Positions 24,901 to 36,290 of a DNA stretch of 64,000 bases are shown piece after piece (positions within the stretch are counted from its first letter, which is position 1; every line of letters begins with the position of its first letter). This DNA comes from Cubamyces lactineus (lineage: Eukaryota > Basidiomycota > Agaricomycetes > Polyporales > Polyporaceae), in contig JACDTU010000018.1 of assembly GCA_022376465.1 (NCBI GenBank), forward strand, positions 186,001 through 250,000, read 5' to 3'. Below the pieces are notes generated by a model. The model was given only the letters and a program-made list of their open reading frames with translations. It did not search any database and had not been told where the DNA came from. Position numbers and translations under genes: made by a program.

Positions 24901-24952
24901 CAGCGTTTGCCACAGCCGCGAGGGCGGCGAGGGAGAGGAGCTTCGAGAACAT
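21926..24952 (-). CDS. Secreted DUF1996 protein with three WSC domains (copy C)
   Basis: Larger paralogue of the two tandem WSC genes. Eight exons: 24952-24830, 24764-24639, 24580-24535, 24230-24151, 24101-24023, 23976-23134, 23059-22604 and 22548-21926, giving 791 aa. Signal peptide (MFSKLLSLAALAAVANA), then DUF1996 (HVHAIVGASGF, HLVSLFYEM, DFQNGWD), then WSC1 (DECYCDNSVKNG, CSNHCAGNSYEICGG). A long Ser/Thr/Pro/Ala linker follows (about residues 460-540), likely O-glycosylated. WSC2 (GREC, SSFQNQAGEPLP, CNMACAGD) is followed by a shorter Ser/Thr linker and WSC3 (RECYCGSSFVNGG, CNMACTGD). The tail is basic and His-rich (GNKARHFGRAAHAHSGVH) without an anchor. Exons 2, 4 and 5 keep the lengths seen in copies A and B. 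Family knowledge suggests wall-polysaccharide binding. No catalytic residue is recognised. Confidence 0.9.
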
Positions 24953-27900
24953 GGTAAAGACTGTTTGTGGTGAGTGACAATGAGCGTGTGTAGGTCAGAC
25001 GAAGGAGAGGAGGGGATGGGAGGGAGGAAGGGGAGAAGGGGAGGGGCCTTGCACGGCGACGTTTGGGAGAAACGGCGGGGCCGCGAAGGGATTTGTTGGA
25101 AGCGGGGGGAGAGGGAGAGAACTTTATAGGGAGGCATGTTGGACTTCCTCGTGGCTGGAGTTGTTCTGGGAGAGAAAGCTGTGATCTCTCCGCACACGCG
25201 CTCAGTTGTTTGCCCTCCTCGGCAATCGTCTTGTCCCGCTTTGGCAACTTCTGTCAGTCCCCGGCTCCCTCGCGGATACCGCGCAGATCTCATCTCGTTG
25301 CCCTCTTCTCCAATCGCACATTGCCTGGCCTAGCCTCAAACACGGCTTACTGGCCGGTTATAACACGCGCAGAACGTCTGGGATCCGCACACGAGCACAG
25401 TGGAGAACATCGTCTGTGTCCGCCTTTTCGCACGGACAGAGATTATGACGATTCGAGGTCGAAAAGGGCGATAAGGTTTTCGTGCGGACAGACTTCGTGC
25501 AAATTTCGTGTGGCCGGCGTCGGAGACTGTTCCCAGTGTCAGCATCCTCCTCCGGCGCGCCTCCCTCTTGACAACCACCGCCGGCGCTAACAAGGCACGC
25601 ACCCCCCAGAAAGGCAATCGGCGTCCTTCCTCCGCGTCCCCGATAATTGAGAATCCACCTCCTCCGTTCAACCAGCCGGGCCAGGCACACCTCCATCATC
25701 GATGATGGTTGCAGCCTCGACATCCTCTCCCGCCTAATCCAACAGGATCGCAGCCTCTCGCGCGTGTTCATCATCATCTCCTACAGTCCCACACTCTCCT
25801 TCTGCCCCTCGAACACCCGCATGACACGCATCCAAGAATGACTGCGCATCTTGTCAAACTGTGCGCGGACATCACCGCAACGTCTCCCATCATCCACTGC
25901 GTCAAGGAACCGCTCAGCACACACCCAGTCGAATACAAAATCCCAAGCGACTGATACTCGAGTAGGGATCCGTGAGAAGGTGACGAAACAAGTACGGCCT
26001 CGGTCCCAGGATCCAGTGTCCTGGATGCAATCGATCGTCCAGGTACCCCGCGTCATAAGCCAAGTACGTTTTCCGTAGCGATGGTGACCGTTCATTACTT
26101 AAGCGTCTGTCTTCGCGTTCAATGGCCGCTCGCGAGCACTCGTCCAGGTACAATGGTATAAGACCACGCACGCGTGCACCAGGAATTTCGCAGGCGAACG
26201 TCCCGCGCCCCTGACGCTTCGGAGCTCGTCGTGGCCCGGCCTGAAACACGCAGTCCGGTGACGAAGCTCTGTAGGCCACGAATCCGCCTGAACGAAACTT
26301 GCTCTCGACGCACGGGAAGCTAAGAAAGTGTCTCTTCAAGGGTGCGTTCAGCACTTACGCGTGCAATGGACGCAGGCACCGTCTTTCCCGCGGAACCGCG
26401 ACTCCCAGGGCTATTTAGGGTACCTACAATACATGCCATGTATGCCGACACGTCGACAATCCACTATGCGCCGCTCTGCACCGTGACATCCGTAAGTCGC
26501 CATTCGAACATCCATTCTATGTGCAAAGCCCTACAGGTCCATCCGCCGCTGGCGCACTTCAAGTTCCATCCGGATGGCTGATCCTTCCATCACAGAAACA
26601 AGGATGCCAGGTCATCGTCCTACTAGATGGCTACATAGCACCGAACAAAACCGAGTCCGACAAGACCCTCGCGAAGTTGGCCGCCCAGGGCTCCTACTTC
26701 CCGAGCCCACGGCGTGGCCGTCGGCGCTGCGCGGCGACAAGTCGGTCGCGCTGGTATGCTGGTTTCTCGGGCTCGTCGCGGTGCGCGCGGACATCATGGA
26801 TTCGCCACTGTGTCAGTGTCGAACTCTGTCGTTATCCATATTCACTTCCGGCCGCACGTTGCTCAAATTAAGGGCGTTACGGTGAGTAGGGAGCTACGGG
26901 AACTAGCGCGGGACCGCGTTGGCACCTTCTTGCATTGATATCGCCAGCAGCTGGCATTGCCGCCGGTGTGGCACAGTGGCAGAAATTCCGTCAGGCACCT
27001 GTCCGGTGATGAACAGGAGAGAGCGGGCGTAAGAAGGCTGGCGGCGCCGGTGAGCCTCTAACGGTGGTCTCCGGGCCTGGTAGGGAAGCCGTCAGTTGGG
27101 TGGTTCCAAACTTCAAGTACTGGTCCGCGTCGTCGTGGCCGTGTTATATTGGCTGTGGAGAGGGCTGTCCGCTATCTTCTCCGTGCTGGCAGTCCATGCC
27201 TCGGGCGTTGCACTACTGAGCTTCAAGACGTTCGCGACGTTCTCATCGGAAGCACCTCTTCCTCTCTTGGTCTACTCGCAGCGTAATCAACCTTGGCCAG
27301 TCAACGAATCTCCCCGATCTCACCTACAAATATGAGGGCTCGGACCTGCTACGGTACAAAGAACCCAAGCCCTTCGCGCGGCCTGTTACGGCGGGCGGGC
27401 CAGCCAACCGCTACCGACATTCCCATGTGCAAACCCTTCTAGTTCATCCATCGCCCGTCACTGCCGACTCAGCGACCTCCCTATTCCCTCGCCGACAAGC
27501 GCCAATGATCGGACACCCGCCGCCGAAAAGCCCCAGACTGCTTCCTCCGAGCACAATTCACCGGCAGTATCTCTTGCACCCCATGGACACACCCTGTCGG
27601 GAGCGGGATTCGAAGAATGAAGCGCTGTTGCCCTTGACCGCATACGTAGACCGCGTTGCCCATGAGCGCAGAACGACCGAGAAGGGTGTGCCTTGACCAC
27701 GAAGGTCTCCACGTGCACGTTCTGCCTGTGAACCCGAGCCGTGTCGCGGACATCTTCGACTTGCAGCAGGTCCCGTACTAGCGGCCGGTAGCGACCGGGT
27801 ATGCCAGAGCTGAAGTACGTCGTATAATCAACTCACAATCGGCTCACTCAAAGAGCATGCTGCCCCCAAGCCTATTATCAGACTATCGGTTGTACGTCCG

Positions 27901-29514
27901 ACTCTCCCGGTAGCGGCCCCGCCATTCCATTAGACCGTCCCTTCCGCGACGGCCTCACGATAGTTGTGGACGTGTACGTACCCCGATACCCGGCGACCAT
28001 CTCATCTGCTAGCTCTACCGAAACACCCAGTTTGCAGTGTACCCGTTCGTGTCTATAGGTGCCTGTGGGAGGAAACAATTGACATACTCAAGTGTTACTG
28101 CGACCTCAATGATTCCCTTCTGGAGGAGTTGTCGCAGGAACTTGAACTTGGGGATCAATCAGCCACAGAACGCGATTCTACTCGAGCAAGATGTGCACGA
28201 TTCCTGAAGACTACTAGAGTATGTTATCACACGTAATCTCTATTCTGTGCAAAGCAATGAATGCGTCCGTTCTTCTAGACGCCTCGTCGCTACCACTTCG
28301 GTTTCACGCCCGGATTCATATGGACCAACCCTGTTGATACGCACCACACGTTCTACGACCACAGCACCAAACTACTCTACGACGCTCGATCTACTAGCGC
28401 GCCCGAACCACCTTCCATCGATGAACCGCGCCCATCGAGCGGAAAACATGCTAAGCTGCTTCGGATGCATGCCGCGTTAACGCATGTGACGCATGTGCTG
28501 CGGCGATTTTCAACGCCTTCAACAGCCCCAGCGGCCTAGACGATCAAACCGTTGTGGGCGCCGACGGAGGCAGTTTCTGGAGGGCGATGTGGCTAGGTTG
28601 GAGGCCGCGGTTGAACACATTGCAAGAGTCCATCGTAAAGGGTATTGGTTCTTGGGTGGCAAGTCTGGCTCCATCGTGAGCGCCGCGTTAATATGTCTAG
28701 TGATCTGTAGTTGGTCGATCGACCGTGACGCCCCGCCGTCTCCGGCCCAAGATTGCTTCAATTCATATCAGTTCACTGAGAGCATCCACGACTTGCCGCA
28801 TATACCGGAAGAAAGATTTGTTGCACTAGAGCCGCAGTGGGCGCTGCCAATAGTCGCAGAAGGCCTCAGAAGGATGTGCCTTGATTCGGATCTTCACGAG
28901 ATTTGTACCCGGTCCGATATCATAATGTTTCGCAACAGATCCTCTAGCGACCGCCGACCGGCGAACGTGTCAGGTCTTGAATGTCATCCGACTCGGACCC
29001 CGCGTTGTGCCTCTGTTTCCGACCGCATCGACGACGATTATATCATCGTGTGTGTATGTACCTGACGACCGTCCGAACCGTTGGCCCTACTGTAACACAT
29101 TATGCGGTTGCCAATACCGGCTCGGAGGACAGGGCCCGACATCGCTGACCGTGAAGGTTAGACTGACCCCAATTGCAATGTGCATGCCTGTCCGACCGCG
29201 GATAATCTCTGTACTCTCCTTTGCAAGCTTTACCGGTGAAGAACGGGGATTGGCACCGTATCGCAGGAATGGACAGCGTTCACCGCAACCAGTCATTGAA
29301 GAGTACTCTACACGAGCCGGCCGTGCGCGCAGCAGCAGCAGCACTACTACTGCGTTCCTCGTACATGCTGATATGGTGCTACACTTCACATTGAATTCGT
29401 ACTCTGCCCATACGTCCAACGCTATCTACTACACGTCCCAGACGAAGAGGGCCCCTTCGCTGTGGATCCTCCGCACCAACGATACACTTGCCTATCTATC
29501 ATCTACAACCTGCC
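24953..29514. other. Gene-poor 4.5-kb region with coding-like shards
   Basis: Holds the promoter of the three-WSC gene, then no complete recognisable gene. Several plus-strand pieces have coding-like composition in changing frames: around 25650-25840, 26574-26880, 27240-27700, 28020-28240, 28275-28480 and 28510-28680. Some could be exons (TAG|ACG acceptor at about 28278, FTPGFIWTNPVDTHH; FNSPSGLDDQTVVGADGG near 28520). I could not join them into one convincing model. A short-intron hypothetical gene or a decayed pseudogene are both possible. Confidence 0.35.
25122..25128 (-). promoter_or_regulatory. TATA box of the three-WSC gene
   Basis: TATAAAG on the minus strand about 170 bp upstream of the ATG at 24952, followed by a pyrimidine-rich leader on the coding strand. 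Confidence 0.45.
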
Positions 29515-30845
29515 TCACGCGCGGCCCTCCTGAAGAGCTTCCTGAACAGTCTTCTTGCCCTCAACGATCGCGCTGACCGAGCGGAGCGCATGGGTGAAGT
29601 CCTCGAAGAGCAGGTGCGGTATGTTCTCGCGGCGGCAGAACGCGGCAAGGTCGTTGTCCCCGCCCTCCTTCTCCTTCACGTACAGGACGTCGGCATGCCG
29701 CGCCGCCGACATGTCTGGCCGCACCCGACGCTGCAGTCAGCGCAATGATAGAGAGCTGTCACGTCGAGAGAAGGGGAGGATGCTCACCGGAGACGCCATC
29801 GCCGAAGAAGAAGATCGTAGGAGGGTTCGGGAGCTCGCGGTACGGCAGGATGGCCTGGCTCTTGTCATGCCCATACCCGCTGCGCTCAGACGGTGAGTTC
29901 CATTGTCTTTTGTGACGGTAAGACCAACATGAAGGGAAGACGCACCTGGTCGGGTGGCGGTACTTGATCTCCCACTTTCCGTCGGGGTGGATGTCGACCT
30001 CGTTTGAGACGATCTCGATCTCCTTGGCATCCTCCTCTCCGATGAGCTTAGAAAGCACCGCGCGAATGAGCGGCGCCATCCCGCTGCATAGCAGGCGTGT
30101 CATCAGCGCTCCGATATCGGATGCAATAGGGCCTTCCTATGCGGGGATACTGACCTTGAGATGATGACGACCGGGATGTCGTGCTCCTTGCAGTAGCGGT
30201 AAAAGTCCTTGAAACCGGGATCCAGGCTGATGTCTGCATCGCAAAGGGCGATAACACTGGTCGTTAGCAAGAACCGGAGGCAGGAGAGATGATGCGTACT
30301 CTGCTTTAGGACCTCCTTGCACTCTTCAAACGAATGACCGTTCGCGACGACGCTCTCGAGCATCTCGCGGAATGCATCGCTAGCGCGTGCGATCAGAACA
30401 GGTAGGCATAGTCAGAAGAGATGGACGAACCGGAAGGTAGTCTTTCCCGCAAGAATGTCGAGGTTCCCCTGCCTCCGCTTCTCGGGTCCAAAGCCCAAGT
30501 TGTCGGTCATGTCTGATGATCAGCAAGTGAGTACCTCGTTCTATCCCGTCTCGCTGCAGCCCATCTGCGTGTACAAAGCGCAAATCAAACAATCGCGTAC
30601 TCACAATCATTGGAGTCACGGTTGGTAATTGTACCATCCCTGCATCGGCCCAAGCATCGTCGCAATCAGTACACACATTGTGATTAGAAAGGAAGCGCAG
30701 GCTGGGGGTGGGGGGTTGTGGGGAAAAGGCGCACAGCGAGATCGGGAGGGACCAACCAGTCAGAAAGGACGACGAATTTCTTGTCTTTGTGGATCGGAGG
30801 GTACGGCAGTGTACTCTGCGGCGCGGGGTCTACGTTGGTCGCCAT
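29515..30845 (-). CDS. HAD-superfamily phosphatase (phosphoserine phosphatase-like)
   Basis: Small-molecule phosphatase of the haloacid dehalogenase superfamily, probably cytosolic. Eight exons fit: 30845-30757, 30639-30605, 30512-30431, 30379-30300, 30233-30155, 30083-29946, 29879-29788 and 29714-29515, giving 264 aa. Motif I is VVLSDWDGTITNRDSND with the nucleophile and acid/base Asp pair (Trp sits between them where Phe is usual). Motif II Ser is in PVVIISSGM, the Lys of motif III is probably in GHDKSQAIL, and motif IV is IFFFGDGVSDMSAA. Length and the order YMTDNLGFG, SLDPGFKDFYRYCKEHDIP match fungal proteins related to yeast YNL010W. One donor is unusual (GTTCGT at 30430), so that exon edge is the weakest. 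The natural substrate is not determinable. Confidence 0.85.
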
Positions 30846-31873
30846 CTGTTCGAGATCGGTAGCCGGGTATTCAGGTCGATCTAGAGGCTGTCACGGTGCC
30901 GGTGGTGTACAGACGTGTTAAGTGAGAGATACACAGCGTGTGGAGAGAACGTACTGTCTAGATGGTCTCAGTCTATGTTGATGTAGTGTATACTGACCGA
31001 AGACTGGTGAGTGATCAGGAAGAACTCTGCGATGGCCCCCAATCAATATGCTTGGGATCCGGAGCGCCGGGTGGAGCGACCGGTGCGATGACGCTTGAGT
31101 AGATCGCTCAATTACTTAGGCGTCTAATACGTGCATGAGTATAAACACCGTGGCGGCCACTCTTCGCAATACCATAAATTAGATTCACCACACCGTGCCT
31201 CTACAGCGCGTAACATGAAAACATTACGACAAGTAGGTATCGCTGGCGAGGCACGTCAAACGCTTAGGCTCGTGAATAAGCCGTTCGAGTCGGACATACA
31301 ACAGCACTCCTGCTGCTTGTCCGAACAGGCTCAGAGCCTATACGGTGTTGAGTCGAACGCTTTTCGTACCCGCACTGCGTGGAGTCAGAGAGGACGAACA
31401 GGTCTGGTCTGCCTTGCTAACGGCTACAGAGATGTAAGGTCCTGACCCGTTGCAACTTTGCCGATGGTCTGCTATGAGCGGCAGCTCATGGTATAAGCGC
31501 ACTTATCGTCGGTAGTGCTAGGCTAATAAGATCGACGTGAACTGGAGTGCTAGCCAAAACATCGCCGAAATATATGGGTAGCAAAGAGTTCAATGCTGGT
31601 TGCAGGATGAAGAACGGTAGAGCGCGCGTCAGCTGTCGGCCGCTGGGAAGCGCTCATGAACACAGGCTATTGCCCTATCATATCATACGCCGGAGGGCCT
31701 CAGCTGTTGATACAACACTACGGACGCATTCCACGGGGAGCAGTACACCAAGTTCGCCATAAGTCGCATGTATGAGATTGCAAGGAGATGAAGGAGAGCA
31801 AGGGACATGACTATACGTAGAACCATACAATGAGCGACCGCATAGGACGAGCAAGTGCATCCGGAAGAGGTTT
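30846..31873. other. Intergenic spacer
   Basis: Upstream region of the HAD phosphatase gene and 3' flank of RPS6. Only short scattered frames are present. No RNA gene or repeat is recognised. Confidence 0.5.
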
Positions 31874-32836
31874 TTAGGCAGTGGCGGCAGCCCTAGAATC
31901 GCGCACCAATCAATCAGTACGGGTACGCTGACACTATATACTGAGACGCACTTCTTGTGTGATGCCTTGACCGCCGCAGCCTTCTCCTTCTTCTCGGCGA
32001 TGCGCTTGGCCAAGAGCACGTCGTACTCGGCCTTCTGCTCCTTCTGGCGCTCGATCCGGCGGCGCTTGAGGGAGCGCAAGTGGCGGCGGCGCTGGAGACG
32101 AACGGGAGTGACCAGACGCTGGATTTTGGGACTGGATGCCGCAAAGTAGGTATGGGAATGCAACAAGTGAAAATAAGATAAACGTACGCCTTGGTGTAGG
32201 GCTTCGCGTTCTCCTTCTTCTGGCTCTTAACCTCTCTCCGCACGACGTACTTGCGGACGTCGTCCTCCTTGGACAGGTTGAAGAACTTGCGGATCTTGGT
32301 CGCACGCTTGGGGCCAAGACGCTTGGGGAGGACGTTGTCGGTGAGACCGGGGATCTCGTTCTCGCCCTGCTTGACGATCACGAGGGAGAGGACGGCAATA
32401 TCGGGGCCAACGATGCAGCCGCGGACGGACTTGCGCTTGCGCTCACCGGTGCGGCGGGGGCGGTAGCATGAGTGACCGTCCGAGAGAAGGAGGCGGACAC
32501 GGTGGGGGAGGAGGACACCCTGCTTCATGGGGAAACCCTGCTTGTCGTTACCGCCAGTGATACGGAAGATGTAGCCCTTCCACTCGTCGCCGAGAGCGTC
32601 GCCAGGGACCTCCTGCGCGATCCGCTTCTCGTAGAAGATACGGCTGAAGAAATTGAGGTTCTGCGTTAAGTCCAAGTATACGAGAGGTTGAGGGTCCACG
32701 CACTATTTCTTCTCATCGTCGAAGTCAATGGTCTTTTGTTCCCCGGTTGCGGGGTCTAACGCAGCGACCCATGTCAGAATTCTCCCGTCCGTCCCATCTC
32801 AGAAGATCTAGACTCACTGGCGATGTTGAGCTTCAT
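31874..32836 (-). CDS. RPS6: 40S ribosomal protein S6 (eS6)
   Basis: Structural protein of the small ribosomal subunit. Five exons: 32836-32818, 32755-32704, 32643-32188, 32131-31952 and 31892-31874, giving 241 aa. The first exon encodes only MKLNIA. Conserved blocks include [71 protein letters not shown] and [15 protein letters not shown]. The basic C-terminal helix ([20 protein letters not shown]) ends in KASHKKAAATA. The Arg-Arg-x-Ser-Ser phosphorylation tail familiar from yeast and animal S6 is not seen in this model. It is head-to-head with RPS13 across a 402-bp gap, so the two may share a promoter. The 19-nt first and last exons rest on canonical GT-AG sites with matching phase. Confidence 0.95.
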
Positions 32837-33238
32837 GCTATAAGAGACGAAAACGAGTCAAAATTTCGCGGGCTTGGAGAAGCAGTATAACAGCATACCT
32901 TGCGGCGTGTTTGGCGGTATCTCGGCGACGGCGACGACGACGACGAGATAGTCTTGCGCTCGGTGTCGGATGGCTTGAGGCGTGTGCACAAACACGGCCA
33001 ACGCCCGTGACGGGTGGCGCAACAAGGTTTGGTACTGTATAGTCCCATCAGCCACCACCACTCGGAGCACGTGGCACATACGCCCAAGCAAATTCCAAAG
33101 ACCCCAAGCTACGCCCAACGGCACGCACGACGACAACAAGCCCTCAAGACTCCCCCGCCGCCTAAAAACTTGTACGTTCTCGCCGTCTTGCTGCCCGTTT
33201 GTCTCCGCACACGCTGAACGGCTACCGATAGAGTCACC
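32837..33238. promoter_or_regulatory. Shared divergent promoter of RPS6 and RPS13
   Basis: A 402-bp gap between the two start codons. Both genes encode 40S proteins and diverge, so a bidirectional promoter is likely. A CT/CA-rich stretch occurs just before the RPS13 ATG. No specific factor site is claimed. Confidence 0.6.
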
Positions 33239-33789
33239 ATGGGTCGCATGCACGCTCCCGGAAAGGGCATTTCGTCCTCTGCCCTCCCCTACCGCCGCGC
33301 TCCCCCTTCGTGGCTGAAGACGACCCCCGATGATGTCGTCGAGCACATCTGCAAGCTTGCCCGCAAGGGTCTTACGCCCTCGCAGATCGGCGTCACCCTC
33401 CGTGACTCGCACGGTATCCCCCAGGTCCGCTTCGTGACGGGCAACAAGATCCTCCGTATCCTCAAGTCGAACGGTGCGTACTCTTTCGCGTGTACTCCCT
33501 GACGCCCAAGCCTGCTGTGAGGGAGTTGGTTGGTGGAGGACTACCGGCTCATCACAAGCATGGGATAGGCCTTGCCCCGCAGATCCCCGAGGATCTCTGG
33601 CACCTCGTCAAAAAGGCGGTCGCCGTGCGCAAGCACCTCGAGACCAACCGCAAGGACAAGGACTCCAAGTTCCGCCTCATTCTCATCGAGTCCCGTATCC
33701 ACCGTCTCGCACGGTACTACAAGACCAAGCAGCAGATCCCCCCTACCTTCAAGTACGACTCTGCTACTGCGTCCACTCTCATTGCATGA
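33239..33789 (+). CDS. RPS13: 40S ribosomal protein S13 (uS15)
   Basis: Small-subunit ribosomal protein that binds 18S rRNA (bacterial S15 relative). Two exons, 33239-33473 and 33569-33789, separated by a 95-nt intron with donor GTGCGT, give exactly the family-typical 151 aa. The sequence opens [20 protein letters not shown] and contains [39 protein letters not shown], and [19 protein letters not shown]. The Kozak context (tcaccATGG) is strong. It is paired divergently with RPS6, which fits co-regulation of ribosomal genes. Confidence 0.97.
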
Positions 33790-34156
33790 GCGTCCACGGC
33801 CTTGCCGCTGTTGTACATTCAAGATCGGGTAGGCGGATGGGGGCGCGTCTTCCCTGGCGAGAGGACGCTATGGAGACGACGGGTGGGCTATCGAGACTAT
33901 ATGTTATCGCTTGTACGCTTTCTACATGACACACCCAATGCAGACCTAGGGCTATGCATCACCATCCGCTCCCCGTTGTATTAATCTGCGATGGTCTCAC
34001 CAAAGCTTGTTTTTCTGAACCATCATAGAAAGACAACATGTCCGAGGACATCGATAATGTTGTCCATAGCGACGTTTGCAAGGTAACACATCCACTGATA
34101 CATGTATCGTCCACCACCTCCGTGCAGCAAGTAACAATATAGCAGCCATATCCAAA
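33790..34156. other. Convergent 3' spacer
   Basis: A 367-bp tail-to-tail gap between RPS13 and the Vps68-like gene, containing their 3' UTRs. Nothing else is seen. Confidence 0.5.
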
Positions 34157-34848
34157 TTAAATAGAGAGTGTATACTCGTACTCTGTGCTGACGCTTTGCG
34201 AAACCCATAGCACGATAGCAGAGAGCATGAGGGCCACGTTCTGGGATACGTTGGCATATCCGTAGTAGGTATACTGCTCGGCGTAGTGTTGAAGGATATA
34301 CTTGAGTACGAGCACGGTCTGTGAGGACACGCCAGTACCATTAGCCCCACGTTTGCACCACATGTGTCCTGAGAGGGAGGTGGACGTACCACACTACCAG
34401 CCAATCCGCCAGCCATGAAGGAGAAGCCGATGAAGAGGAACAGGCGAGCGCGCCACACCGCCCGTGCGTCTCCAAAGTCTTCGTGTCCCTGGACGCGGTC
34501 CTTGTCGATGAGGTTGATGATGAGCATGCCGATGAGGGAGAAAAGGCCAGGTAGCCAGTCGACGAAGGTGACATGGACCGGGGGCGGCCGCTCAGGCTCG
34601 TTGTACGGCGCATGCGCGTGCGCGGATAGGATGGCGGCATCAAGGAATGTCCAGTTCGCCAGCGCAAACTAGGAAGACGCAGGCTACATTCAGCTGGCCT
34701 GTATGCGATACAAAGAGGTTGGGTGGAGACATACCAGGCCGCCAGCTAGGTAGATACCGATAGTCCGCCTGTGCTTCCCAAGGGTGATGTTGGGGAAAGG
34801 ATTGATGCACACCCTGCGCGGGTCGTAGTTGTGGCGAGGAATAGACAT
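34157..34848 (-). CDS. VPS68: Vps68/TMEM50-like four-helix membrane protein (UPF0220)
   Basis: Small membrane protein of the UPF0220/TMEM50 family. In yeast, Vps68 acts with Vps55 in traffic from late endosome to vacuole. Three exons, 34848-34735, 34668-34390 and 34318-34157, in phase 0, give 184 aa, the same length as yeast Vps68. Four hydrophobic segments are visible (TIGIYLAGGLFALANWTFL; VDWLPGLFSLIGMLIINLI; LFLFIGFSFMAGGLAGSV; NVALMLSAIVLWVSQ). The loop after segment 2 holds the charged stretch DKDRVQGHEDFGDARAVWRA, matching the family. The last residues YEYTLSI follow directly after segment 4. Assignment rests on length, topology and the WRARLFLFIGF region. Confidence 0.9.
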
Positions 34849-36290
34849 GGCGTTGAGCACGATGATGGTATCTTGTGCGTTGAGATGGATTGCGCTGACG
34901 GCGAGTAGACGAAGACGATGAACGTGAGGAAGATGTGGCTGTTGTAGACGTCCACCGCGAACGGCTGCCGCTGCAGTCGCCCAACTGCGCCGCAATAACA
35001 CAGGCGCTCGTCAGAAGCGCCCGGTGTGCGAGAGACAGTGTATGTGACTGTAGCGCAAGTTAGCCTTGCGAGTCCACTATCTCGCACCCATATGCGCTGG
35101 GCCAAACGGCTAGTGCATATGGCGCTTTGAGCGTCATCTACTACGCCGCTTTTACTCAAGCAGTGTAGTCCTACACCTCAATACGGCACTGGCAGAAATT
35201 GCTATGATAGTTGCATGGATACTACTACGGTTGGTATATGCCAAGGCTGTGAAGCTTGCCACGCTCGGAGTCTCTCACTTGTGCCAGTGTATTGACATTT
35301 GAAGTGCAACATTTGGCTGTCGCCCCGGTCGCCCTAGGTACCCATCCTTGCCATACTTTTCAAGAGTACGACGAAGATTCCTACAAGGCGACCACCCGTC
35401 ACAAGAGGCGGACAGGTCGTACACCGCGTCGTTCCTCTGGTAAATACGGACACATACTTCTATATCCTCACTGATACATGAGTAAATGCAAGACTGAGAG
35501 ATCCTTCAGGGTTCGAAAATTTTTGGGCTCCTATGTGAGGTCCTCGCCTACGAGTACAAGTCCGGGCTAGATAAGCCATTCTCAAACATCCTCGCATCTG
35601 GATTCCGCATCGTGCGCTCGGTTTTGCACCCTTGCTGGGACTTGCACTCAAATTAGCGTTCGCACTACTGAAGACATATATGGACAGACCGTTCGAGCTA
35701 TCCGGCAATCTCTGTCATTCTTGCGACTGCCCGTATCACCATGTCTTCTCGAGGAACGCGGGAAAGGCAATTCATGGTCACATTCTTTCTCAACCTAGAC
35801 CGGAAAGAGAGCGAGAAGGATCGCGGACGGGCAATTATGACACTATAAGGATTAACATAAAATGCGGAATTGTTACGGTATCGTGATACTCAGGGAAGTT
35901 GTTTCTGGCTGCAAATACTACTAATGGACATGGCCGCAACGTGCGGCGAGACAAAATCCACAATAGATGAAGACTCAAAGAGTTCGAGGCAGCTATTCTT
36001 GCTGAAGAATACCTCCTTGCCTCACAACCCGTACCGGCAACCGTTGCACCGATTCTTACTCTGTACACGCCAGTTTGTAATGCTGGTACGGGATGAGAAC
36101 GCCGGCATGGCCAGTCGAACGAATACAGTTGCCCTATACGGGCACGCACGCGTTACCCGAGGCGCTCACGTAAGCACCCCAGGATACCTCCACGTCGCGC
36201 GTTCTCAGACGCGCCACCACAGTCACTCAAAGGCTCGCTTGAGCCGTGACCGTCTTCCCAAGCCTCCCTTTCCTCTCTACCACCATCACG
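34849..36290. other. Divergent intergenic region
   Basis: A 1.4-kb gap between the Vps68-like gene (-) and the PDI gene (+). It serves as promoter for both and contains no supported gene. A CT-rich leader precedes the PDI start (about 36250-36290). Confidence 0.5.
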
